Below are positions 12,795-32,088 of a stretch of 64,000 nt of DNA, in pieces. Every line of letters begins with the position of its first letter. Position 1 is the stretch's first letter. The position numbers were made by a program, and so were the translations under genes. The notes under the pieces are model-generated. The model worked only from the letters and a program-made list of their open reading frames with translations. It searched no databases and was not told the DNA's origin. This DNA comes from Xiphias gladius (lineage: Eukaryota; Chordata; Actinopteri; Istiophoriformes; Xiphiidae): assembly GCF_016859285.1 (NCBI RefSeq), contig NC_053400.1, positions 31,949,001 to 32,013,000 on the forward strand, given 5' to 3'.

Positions 12795-13092
12795 TATGTG
12801 CTCTGACCTCAGCCTCATCCAACACCTTTAGGATGAACTGGAACTTGTAATGCAGGAAGTGAACCAGACCTTATCACCCAACATCAGTGGTGCACCTGAG
12901 AAATGCTCTTGTATCTGAATGGAAGCAAATACCTGCAGCCAGGTTCAACGTCCGATGGACAGCCTGAAACCAGAAGGGTGGAGTTGTAACAGCAGATTGA
13001 TCCCCGTGGTTTTGGATTTGGTTTTTTTCTTTTCTTTTTTTATGTCCAACAGTCCAACATGTGTGGAATTTTCATGTGTCCACATACTTTTG
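12795..13092 (+). mobile_element. Tc1/mariner fragment with 'GTGTCCACATACTTTTGGC' end
   Basis: The text CTCATCCAACACCTTTAGGA, then GCTCTTGTATCTGAATGGAA, ends in GTGTCCACATACTTTTGGC. The first parts match the C-terminal region of a fish mariner-type transposase (family form LNPIQHLWDEL, ALVAEWKQ). The last is its right terminal repeat. Only the 3' third remains. Related copies lie at 56370-56475 and 63133-63648. Confidence 0.75.
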
Positions 13093-13178
13093 GCAATCTC
13101 TCACCGGTGTTAGCTGAGTTGTTCCAAATAAAAAACACAGCTCCACAAAAATCATTTAAAGGTTGTTCTATTAGTATT

Positions 13179-13184
13179 TTTATT
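13179..13184 (-). terminator. Likely ndufs3 polyadenylation signal (AATAAA)
   Basis: The plus strand reads tttatt, so the minus strand reads AATAAA about 120 bases downstream of the ndufs3 stop codon. It is the first canonical signal after the stop and would leave a short 3' UTR containing the CA repeat at 13259-13284. Confidence 0.6.
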
Positions 13185-13258
13185 TACATAAATATTTCAG
13201 GCGGGTTCGTTCAGGGTCCCAGGATGACACAGACAGACAGAACAAGGTGATGATGGGG

Positions 13259-13284
13259 TGTGTGTGTGTGTGTGTGTGTGTGTA
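13259..13284 (-). repeat. CA microsatellite in the ndufs3 3' UTR
   Basis: Thirteen TG units on the plus strand read as CA on the ndufs3 message, about 20 bases after its stop codon and before the AATAAA signal. CA repeats in RNA are known hnRNP L binding sites. Any effect on this message is inference. Confidence 0.85.
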
Positions 13285-13303
13285 TAGACTAAACAGAGGG
13301 ACG

Positions 13304-23245
<9,942 letters not shown>

Positions 23246-23456
23246 GTTTGCTCTTCGTGGTCGTTTGACTCCGGGCGGAGAGGCCGCTGTCAGTGGTCTG
23301 TCGCCCCCTGATGGGCCGGAGGACAAATATGACTGCAGCTGTGGAAATGTAATTACTAACAGAGTCAATTTAAATACCCCGTTCAAACTTTGGCAAAGTG
23401 AAATTATAAAGAAAATACTTTAGCTGTAAAAACTCCAGGTTTTAATGTGTGTCTGC

Positions 23457-23650
23457 AGTGGTGGAAAGTAACTAAGTACATTTACTCACATCTCACATAC
23501 TGTACTTAAGTACACATTAGAGGTACCTGTACTTTACTTGAGTCTTTTCATGCAACTTTCTACTTTTACTCTAGTGCATTTCAGAGAGGAATATTGTACT
23601 TTTTACTCTATTATAAGTATTTGACACCCTTAGGTACTTTACAAAGTAAG
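23457..23650 (+). repeat. hAT-like MITE, 'AGTGGTGGAAAGTAACTAAG' family, left end intact
   Basis: It starts CAGTGGTGGAAAGTAACTAA and runs through GTACCTGTACTTTACTTGAG and ACTTTTACTCTAGTGCATTT. It lies upstream of the ndufs3 start, between it and ptpmt1. Pieces of the same family reappear at about 24500-24560 and, inverted, at 24750-24835. Confidence 0.75.
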
Positions 23651-23807
23651 ATTTTTTGCACACAAAACATATGAAAACCATATAAAACATGACGTTGACA
23701 ATCATTAACCCTCCTGAGGGGCAGAAATTTGCTGTTGAGCCCCCGTTGACCCCCACTATACATGACTTCATTTCCCCAAGCACCCAGAAATCAACCAGTA
23801 CTCTACA

Positions 23808-24000
23808 GCTGAAATGATTGGTTGATTAATTGATTAGTCGATTAACAGAAGATCACTTGGCAATGATTTTGGTAATTGATAAATCACAACAAAACCGATT
23901 AGAATATGTTAAATTGGGGATAATGATGGGCATTTTTCACTACTTTCTGACATTTTTTACAATCAATGATCATCTGATTAAGACCTATAATGAAAATCAT
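23808..24000 (+). repeat. 'CTGCAACTAACGATTA' family fragment
   Basis: Pieces GCTGAAATGATTGGTTGATT, AATTGATTAGTCGATTAACA and CAATGATTTTGGTAATTGAT match the family's left half. It lies in the ptpmt1-ndufs3 interval. Confidence 0.6.
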
Positions 24001-25198
24001 TATTGTTCTCCTATGATGGAATAATACGACCTTGCCCGAGGTTTTCTGTGTGTTAAGGACATGACATAGAAAAACACGACTGTGCAACAAATGAGCTCAA
24101 TTTAAACTAAATCAGTGAAGTTTTTGGGTCGGATCTACTAAGCAATGAAGTCCCTCTAAAAGAGAAGGGCCACAAGATGGAGGAAGGAGGACTGGACATA
24201 GATGATACTGTGCTTCCACGGTGCTTTTTGCTAAGTCAAACTATGCAGACCCAGTGATGTTTAGTTAAATCGGAGGTTTTTGGGGGGCCCCAGGCAGTTG
24301 CCCACTTTGGCCCGATGGGTAATCCAGCCTTGACTACGTGGAAGGGTTCGGCTGTGACTGTAGCATCAACACACTTTACACAGCAGCAAAACAGTCCGGT
24401 ACATTTGCTGATGTTGGTTTCATGTGCGACATTACGACTATTTTACCATATAATATACGTATTCATGAAATAATGGTGGAACAAGTCTTCTACTTAACAC
24501 TTAAGTGTCAGTGAACAAGTATTGGCAGTAAAATGTACTCAAGTATTAAAAGCACGCAAACTTTTATTGAAGAAGCATGCTGCAGTTCGGTTTTAGTTGC
24601 TAAGCGTAAACCTAGTACCTCCAGTTTTGGTTCACATCAGCTGAAGAAGGAAAAAAAGAAATGGCAAAGGAAGTAAAAAGTAAGACACACACCAACATTC
24701 CCATTTGAAATATGGACAAACAGTTTAAAGTTTCCCTGAACATACTGGCTGTACTCAAAAATAAGTTTCAGGTACTGGTTCCTGACTTGAGTACAGTTCT
24801 TGAGTAAATGTACTTGGTTCATTTTCAGCTCTGGCTAAAATGGATGTGGGGCACCGTCATGTGGAACAGCTGTGCTCCGTCAGTAGATTGTTTCGCTGTG
24901 ACTGTATCACATTACTAGAACAGCTTTCATTCACATAACATACTGTACATGTATTTTCCAGCAATATCTACATGCTGAAAATAAAAGAGCATGAACAACA
25001 GTAAAGCGTATTCACCTCACAAATATTTTATTCAACATCATTTTTAAAGTTATGAGGCACAAGAGGAAAATATGATAAATTGAAATTAAAGCTTTTCCAG
25101 TATACTTAGTAACCGCCTCATTGCTGAACTATAAACTAAAGTGTCCCTGTCTTGTGCGGCTGCAGCCCAAAAGTAACACAACAATTCAATGAAGTGTT

Positions 25199-25204
25199 TT
25201 TATT
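25199..25204 (-). terminator. Candidate ptpmt1 polyadenylation signal (AATAAA)
   Basis: The minus strand reads AATAAA about 520 bases after the ptpmt1 stop. A second AATAAA lies at 25027-25032. Sequence alone does not say which is used. Confidence 0.4.
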
Positions 25205-25723
25205 ACAAAAGTCAGAAGCAAATGGTACAGCAATGTTGTTTTTCATATGGAATTTGAAAGAATTTTTGGCTGAAACACGACGACGGGTTGGGAAAAATCA
25301 CAAAAAGGGACAGGAATTTAAAAACGTTTCCAAGTGTTTTCTTTGTACCATAATTCGGAGCTTCACGTCTTTCAGAAATTAAATTTATATGTTTTAGCTC
25401 CAGGTACTAAAACCAGAGTCAGGGATTTACAGGAGGGAGGGTTTAAGTCACTGTTCCACGTTCGTCACTTTGAAGTTGCAGGTTTTATGAAATGAGGGTT
25501 ACAAAAGAAATTCATGATAATTACTTGTAGAAATTGTCATTTCTGCTTACTTATTTTTCATGAATTGACCACTGGGACACTGTGGGGGGGGGCACAACAT
25601 GTTTGGCATTTACTCTTCAGTGGGTGTACATTATGATTATGGAGGACTGATTGATACAACAGCTGTGATTCAGTCTTCCAGCTGCTGGGAACATTATGAG
25701 GTCGGTCCTGTCGCCCTTCGCTC

Positions 25724-28700
25724 TCAGCTGGACTGTCCACACACCTGCTGGTAGTATTTCCTCAGCATCTCCAGCTGAGCAGCACGCACCAGGATGTGCG
25801 GTCGAACAGACGTCAGCTTCTGACAGGCCTCCTCTGGAGTCCAGCAGTGTAACTGTCAGCGGAAAAGCACAAAATTGAAAACAACTACTACTCACTCACT
25901 GAATGTACAATCATCAAACCATGACTTTGAGGTTAAACAGTTGAATTTCAACTCTAATTTCAGCGTTTACGTCCAAACGGGGGTGGAAATGTTCTACAAA
26001 GTCCCCCCAGTTTTGAACAATGCAGCAGAACAAAGACAGGACTTGATGGAAACACCCTGAAATTAAAGCTGAAAGTCAGCACTTTACCTCCACTCTCAGT
26101 GTTTGACCTCAGATCTGTGATATCTCGGAGTACAGAGCCAACACGACAGGAAATGTATCGCTGTTCAAATAGTTTCGACCTGCACTGTATGTTAGAGGAA
26201 CAAAATGTTACTAAGACTTTTAATATTAATGCAGAAGGGCTGGTCTGAAGCGGGTGGGGCTCAGTTACCTGACAGTGATTTATCTCTAAACTTTGACTTT
26301 GACGTTGCTTATTTGGTCAAAATATTTGAGGCTATAGAAGAAAATCTTCAGATGCTTTCATTGTTTCGTCTATAAAATATCAGAAAGTAATGAGAAAATG
26401 TTCAACCAGATAATTTGGGGTATTTTTGCTTGATAATTGACATAAGGTTAATCAACTGTCAAAATGACCGTCCATTAATTTTCTGTTAATTGTTTTAGCA
26501 CTTAAATGTTGCCCAATACAACACAACCACAACATACAGCCTCAAAACTTCCTGTACCATAGAAAAGAGTCTTCACACAAACAAACTAAATACATATCTT
26601 AACAAAAACTAAATGTTTCTTTTTTAAGGAATGGGAACAAAATCCACAGTCCACAATCCACTCTCAGCACTTCTGTAGCTTCTACCTGAATCTCTTAGTT
26701 TCACTCCTGCGTTCCTGTTTGCACTTCCAGATATTATTTTATATTTTACTGTTCACTGATCACTTTAAGTCGGCTTGGAGCTGTGTCAAGTTACTTCTAA
26801 TACAGTATAACACAAAGAAGCTATAGGAAATGAAATATGTTTATCACCAAGTTAGCAGAGCTTCCTTAGCGCTGCTATTATTCAATAAAAACTGTTCTTA
26901 TGAACTAGATATGTTTATATTCTGCACTATGAGGTCAGTGGTTTAGTTTTACATATTGCAGGGAGGAGTAGTACAAACAGAGACAGCCACAGTGAGCTGA
27001 AGTCGGCTGCAGGCGACTGTTACTGTGCTTTGTGATTCAATCACCTCCAACACGTCATCAAAGTAGAGTACTTTGCCTTGCTGTGTGGTGCTGTGGAAAA
27101 GCACGAACTGACCCGGATGAGGTAAGCAGCAGCCAGCGTGGCGCTGCGGGAGCGTCCGGCCTTGCAGTGGACGTACACGCTGGTCCCCCGCTCTCGGCAC
27201 TGCAGGGCGAACTCCACGCCCCGGTGCAGGTTCTCCAGGCTGGGGATGCCAGTGAGGTCAACCGTGCTCAGCCTCAGCTGCTCCACCCCTGCAGCCTGCC
27301 ACTCCTGCACCCAGCACCAAACAAATCAAATCAGTGAATCACTTACTATGGAGTATGCAAAGTGCACTTTTTTCACTTTCTACTACACACACCAGATGTT
27401 TGCCCGTCTGAATCTTCAACTTAAGAGTGAGAAGACAAGTGAAGTGAACTCACCTCTGCTGAGTTGCAGAAATATTTAGTCTCATACTTCTCATTCATGG
27501 TGATAACCCCTCGAACATTTTCTGTTTCAACCAGCTGTAACACAGGAACAGAGAGTGGCAATCAAGCTGTTACCTGCTGAATACTGTTATTTGAATACAA
27601 ACTGTCTGCAGCACAGTACAGATGCTTTTTAGTAGTGTACATTTTTAAATACTCTGCAGGTTTTTAAATGAAAAAATTGATATGTTAAGGACTAACAACA
27701 GCTATGATATTTTATAAACCAGGAATCGGGTTTAGGACTAGGATAGCATGCATCCTGAGCAGCTACCAAGAGCAACAACATTTTATAACATTACATAGTG
27801 TGGCCCCAACTTAGAGGTATGTATGTTAAATTGGGCTGCAGCTAATGATTATTTTCTATCATCAATTAAGGTTTCTTTTTTTAAATTATTCGATTCATTG
27901 TTTAGTCTCGAAAAATACTGATATTGTCCTTTGCAATTTTCCAGAGCCCAGAGTGGCATCTTCAAGCTGGTCGTTTTGTCTGCCCAACAGATTAGTCCAA
28001 GACCCAAAGACATTCAGGTTACATTGATTTAATCCTCACGTTTGAAAAGAGTGAATGTTTGGCACTTTTGATTTATAAAAATATTAAGAATGACAAGAAT
28101 AAAAATACTTTTGGTGGGTCAAAAGTAGAAGATAGAGTCAAAATTCTGACCTGCCTCAACATTTTGACTCACAAACTCAAATTATGACTTGATATGTCAC
28201 AATCTTGACTTGGTATCAATATTTTTTTCATCCTTCCTAATTTTTTTCTTTTCCTGCTGAAAATGGGCTTCCATAACAGCTCGGATTTACTGTCAAGCAA
28301 TGGTGGAACGTTAGTATGTAAATACACTTACTCAAGCACTGTACTGCAGTACAAGTCAGAGGTAACTCTACTTTACTTGCGAATTTATTTTTTCTGCTAC
28401 TTTATACTTCTACTCCACTTATATTTCAGAGGCGAATATTGAACTTTTTACTCCACTACATTTATTTGATAACTTTAGTTTTCAAGTTTCTTGGCAGATT
28501 TAGATAAATAATAGAAAACATCTTTCTTGATCCAGTTGTTGTTCTGAGAGGGTTTTAACATCCTAATAAAAGCTTTAACAATGTTCAAAAGACAGTTTCA
28601 GATTCGTGAACCTCTTGATTTTATTTATGAAAGCAAAAAATAAAAAAAATAAATTTAAAAAAAGGTGACTGTGATTTCCACTGTGATTTCTCCATCCAGA

Positions 28701-29253
28701 CGAGAACAGACCAGGTGTAGCTTAAAAACCTCCACTTTAACACTTGTCAAACCTGTTTTTGATTAACAAGTAAACACCCAACTGTTACATTTTTTTAAAT
28801 CAATTTATGAACACGGAAAAAAAAATAATCTCCAGATCAGATCAGATCAAGTCCTGATCAACAAGCACTATATTCAGACTTGTTTAATTTGGACTGTATT
28901 AACAAGGAGAGTCTAAAGAGGGTTTCAAGCAAGAGCAAGAGCAAAAACCACTACACCAGTCTGATGTGGTCTTAGTGGGGAAAAAAGGAGTGAAACCCCT
29001 TTTTTGCTTCCTAAGGCTTTAACTAGGATGTTTAAGCATCAATAACACGATTGTCAATAAGCGGTGCAAAAAACAAAGGAGAACAGGTCGCTCAGTGCTG
29101 TCCCTTAGGTTTCCCTGAACTTTCCCCTTAACATCCGAATCAGAAACTAGCATCAGTGTCGTAAATAACCGTTAGTTGCTCCCCTACTAGCTAGTCGCAA
29201 ATGGGAGTATTTCTACTTTTACCCGAGTAAAACACCCGACACTTCCTCCACAA

Positions 29254-29299
<46 letters not shown>

Positions 29300-29454
29300 A
29301 GTCCGACCTGTTTGGTCATGGACCTGAACGGCAGAGCTCCGAGGACCACCGTCTCGTCCACTCGGTCAAACCACCGCCTGGACGACACCTTCTCCATGAC
29401 AACATTGTAGGCTAAAGTCGGATAGAAGAGCAGCCTTGCTAACGCTCCGGACAT
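25724..29454 (-). CDS. ptpmt1: Phosphatidylglycerophosphatase / protein-tyrosine phosphatase mitochondrial 1
   Basis: Four coding exons on the minus strand: 29308-29454, 27454-27534, 27113-27304, 25724-25852. Phases are all 0, giving 182 aa (human about 201, the difference mainly at the C-terminus). PTPMT1 is a dual-specificity-type phosphatase of the mitochondrial inner membrane that converts phosphatidylglycerophosphate to phosphatidylglycerol on the way to cardiolipin. The N-terminus ([19 protein letters not shown]) gives the hydrophobic mitochondrial anchor. The core shows [31 protein letters not shown], the acid-loop region [14 protein letters not shown] and the P-loop [12 protein letters not shown] with catalytic Cys near residue 123 and Arg in CxxGxxRS. 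It lies upstream of and parallel to ndufs3, as in human. Exon 1 has an unusual donor (GTCGGA) followed by a CA tract. Intron 3 contains one arm of the inverted duplication. Confidence 0.96.
25838..26380 (-). repeat. Inverted duplication arm B (ptpmt1 exon 4 start and intron 3, the parental copy)
   Basis: This is the partner of 22038-22580, in opposite orientation and 3,257 bases apart. It covers the first 15 bases of ptpmt1 exon 4, the acceptor and about 530 bases of intron 3. Exon 4 continues intact on this side only, so this arm is the source. Within it lie the strings gtcgaaactatttgaacag and its neighbours, which resemble a degraded fish MITE (family form AAGTATTTGGACAGTGACAC). Confidence 0.92.
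26361..26505 (+). repeat. 'CTGCAACTAACGATTA' family repeat, internally deleted
   Basis: It starts TTGTTTCGTCTATAAAATAT, has TTTTTGCTTGATAATTGACA and ends TTAATTTTCTGTTAATTGTT. It overlaps the outer end of arm B. Together with 21786-22060 it suggests that the duplicated segment originally ran to the outer end of this repeat. Confidence 0.55.
27833..28030 (+). repeat. 'CTGCAACTAACGATTA' family fragment in ptpmt1 intron 1
   Basis: It begins GGGCTGCAGCTAATGATTAT, then TCGATTCATTGTTTAGTCTC and CCCAAAGACATTCAGGTTAC. The left end is intact. Confidence 0.65.
28299..29254 (+). repeat. hAT-like element with both ends, 'AGTGGTGGAA' family, in ptpmt1 intron 1
   Basis: The left end reads CAATGGTGGAACGTTAGTAT. 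The body has TACTTTATACTTCTACTCCA and TTTTTACTCCACTACATTTA. The right end at 29235-29254 reads CGACACTTCCTCCACAATG, an approximate inverted repeat of the left. The interior beyond 28520 is not recognisable, and I cannot exclude two separate fragments. The right end stops a few bases before the TG microsatellite beside ptpmt1 exon 1. Confidence 0.5.
29259..29298 (-). repeat. TG/CA microsatellite just downstream of ptpmt1 exon 1
   Basis: About 20 GT units on the plus strand read as (CA)20 on the ptpmt1 pre-mRNA. The tract starts some nine bases after the exon 1 boundary at 29308. The donor itself reads GTCGGA. Confidence 0.95.
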
Positions 29455-32088
29455 GGCTGAGCTATCTGTTAAAAAATAAATAAAAATACAGAAAAGAAAA
29501 AAAAAAAATCAGCCTTTCATTAGCACTAGACTCTGTTGTTGTGTGTAGTGACTCTGACCTACAGGCTGCATAGTCTAACCTGTCAGCCGGGTGAGCACGC
29601 GTTCCTCCACGGATGTGATTTCCGGCAGGCTGCTCCGCCGACAGCGGGACTTCCGGCGCTAATCCTTCAGAATAAATTCCGTGACCTCCATGAAATCAAC
29701 GCTGACTGAGCTGAGGCCAAGTGCCCGCTTCATCTTTGATTGTGGACAAAATATGTCAAAAATATTCGTTTCACCCTCAACTTTGGTACCGTTGACATCT
29801 TAGGCATGCCTTGCACTTTTTTTTTCCATGAGAAGTTGTTGTCGAAAGCTCACAAAATATCCGTTAAAATAAAAAAAGGTTGGAGTACTAGATTATTACT
29901 AGTTTTTAGCTTTTGGGAAAAACCAGTTAAAGAAAGCCAGACATGCCAAAATACAAAACCTACCCACGGAGGTACCAGATTACCACACTGCAGCTAACGT
30001 GGCAAGACTTGATGGTGCCGCATAACTGCTCCAAAGGTACAAGCCTTGAAACATAACTCCTACGAAACAGGTTGGCAACCAGTGTTGGAAAAGTTTACTT
30101 CTCTTACTTACAGTTTTGGGGTATGTGTTAATTGCCTGACTACATACATTTTATGATCGTTTTTACCTCTACTTGATTACAGGTAAGTATTTAATTTTTA
30201 ATTTAAATAATACTTAAGGTCTGGACTGAATTCAAGTATGTGGACAGTTACACATTTTTCTCTTCAAGCTTATCACCCCAGAACTTTGGGAACTGTGTGT
30301 TAAAAGCGCTATGTCTCCCACACAGTTCCTTCAATACTGATGTAAATCTAATCAAATTAAAGCTCAGACTTGGCACTTTAATGCAGTATCCATTATTTTA
30401 TTCCACATTGAATGCGCTGGAGCTGAAGAAAAGGAAATGTGCAACTGTCAAAATATTTAAGGTCTGGACTGTACGTTGTGGAACGAGGGCTAACACTTGC
30501 TAGCCTGGTGGGGCAATTAGACAATGAAAGCCTCCCGACGCCTGGTGATCATATCACAACAAATCTCAAGCCTACAGTCAAAGTTATTTAACATTAGATA
30601 ATGACAACCAATATTACTCAACTGATTAAATTAAAAAGGAGCTGGCTATGTTAACAGTTTACCTGAATTATCTACTCATTACACCGGGTGGCAAGCAGCT
30701 TAGTTTGAAGTCAGCTGTTAAACTTTAGTCTCAGTTTTTCAGATCTAATTAAAACGTTGACTCCCATGGTTTGAAATATTGCATTGAACCGACTCAATGA
30801 TTTGCTATCGACTTGAGAAATTAACTGCTCTGCTTTGCATACAAGGCTTATCACGGTCCAGTGGGTAAATCGATAAGAACTTCCATCAGGGGAACCTGCT
30901 GACACGGAGGTCACAGAAGTTTATCTACTAAAAAGAATTTGTAATCCAGTGGGCCAAAAATACTCTGCTAACTCTAATAGTAAGCATTGTTTGCGATCAT
31001 TTCTCAAATCTGATTTGACCTCATTTTTGTCTTTAAAAAAAAGGACTTTAACAGAACAGATAAAATACCAGAGTCACATCTTTGATTGGGAAGCCTGTCC
31101 ACACTGTTGTCATATTCATTCACACCCGACAAACTTCAAACAGGTGATGTTTGGATGAGTCTGAAGGGGCAAAATGATAAAGAAGAAGCTGGAGACTTTC
31201 AGACTTACTTTGTGGCAAAAAGTCACATTATTCTCGACATGAAACAACATGAGGATTTGGATATTTTGTTTTGGCAACACAAGCTTTAGTCAGGAATCTA
31301 AAAAGGGAAAACTGTGAATCTTTGTCATCTTAGGAAATAAAGTGTCAGTCTGTGCTTTTCAATAGAAAATGCATTTAATATATTTGGACAAGCTTTTCAA
31401 AATCAGCCATGATAATGTATTGAATCCATGTGATTTAACTATATTTAAACTGCTATATAGCACCAATATATGACATATTTTAACCAACAGTCTTAATGGC
31501 CTGTTTAAACAACTAACTTGTCAAACAGTGGAGTTTCTATAAAGAGAAGAGCAGATACTGAAATATATACACAAATACATATATGTATAAAAACAGATTT
31601 GGAAGGAACAGTGTGAGTGTGTGTAAAATTACACTTTGTGTTGCAATATATTTTCCAAAAAAAAGTGCAAAGTATTCATAATACATTTTGTCTGTAACCC
31701 CAGTCTGCATAACTTCAGAGAGTTTAACATTCTTTAGTTTCTTTTGTTCGTATTTTTTTTAAAAATGTGCAGTACAAGATGCAGACAACAGTAATTACAT
31801 CTCAGTAACTGAGAAAAATCAGAGAGCCAAAGTAGTGTTAGTTGAACTTATGATACACACATTTTTCCCCCCCTCATCCGGAAAGTGACAGACTGGGCAA
31901 AGATTCAGTCACTTTCAACTGATCCCTTGTCCCTTGTTTATCACTGACTCAACACTTAATATATTATTACCTTCATTTACATATAAAAGCAGATAGCAGT
32001 GAAAGGTAGCGACCCATCTTGTAGATCAGAACTTCATTGGAAGGACAATGACCTCAAAACTGACGCAGTCACCATCAGAGTGGAGGGG
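29455..32088. other. Interval between ptpmt1 and prc1, including ptpmt1 promoter
   Basis: No protein is recognised. Immediately upstream of ptpmt1, 29610-29660 is GC-rich and contains two TTCCGG cores (gatttccggcagg, gggacttccggcg) of the ETS type common in mitochondrial-gene promoters. A small MITE lies at 30214-30471. In human, KBTBD4 lies between PTPMT1 and NDUFS3 as I recall. No trace of a Kelch/BTB gene was seen here or in the ptpmt1-ndufs3 gap. The prc1 3' UTR ends somewhere in 31370-32088. Confidence 0.55.
30214..30471. mobile_element. MITE with inverted ends inside a 15-base direct repeat
   Basis: The inverted ends are tatgtggacagttacacatt (30237 on) and the reverse complement of aaatgtgcaactgtcaaaata (ending 30455), with about 18 of 23 matches. 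Outside them the 15-base string TTAAGGTCTGGACTG occurs at 30214-30228 and 30457-30471. Internal text AATCAAATTAAAGCTCAGAC matches the fish MITE whose other relic sits in the inverted-duplication arms. It encodes no protein. Confidence 0.65.

Larger units (their letters stand above)
5248..13160. other. Gene-poor, repeat-bearing interval between c1qtnf4 and ndufs3
   Basis: This stretch of nearly 8 kb holds no protein I recognise. It contains repeat relics listed separately (5682-5815, 5945-6270, 11240-12394, 12795-13092), many poly(A)/poly(T) runs (for example 9420-9435 and 10415-10436) and short chance frames. The stretch 7830-8470 looks repeat-derived but I cannot name its family. No RNA gene or CpG-rich promoter was seen. 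Confidence 0.5.
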
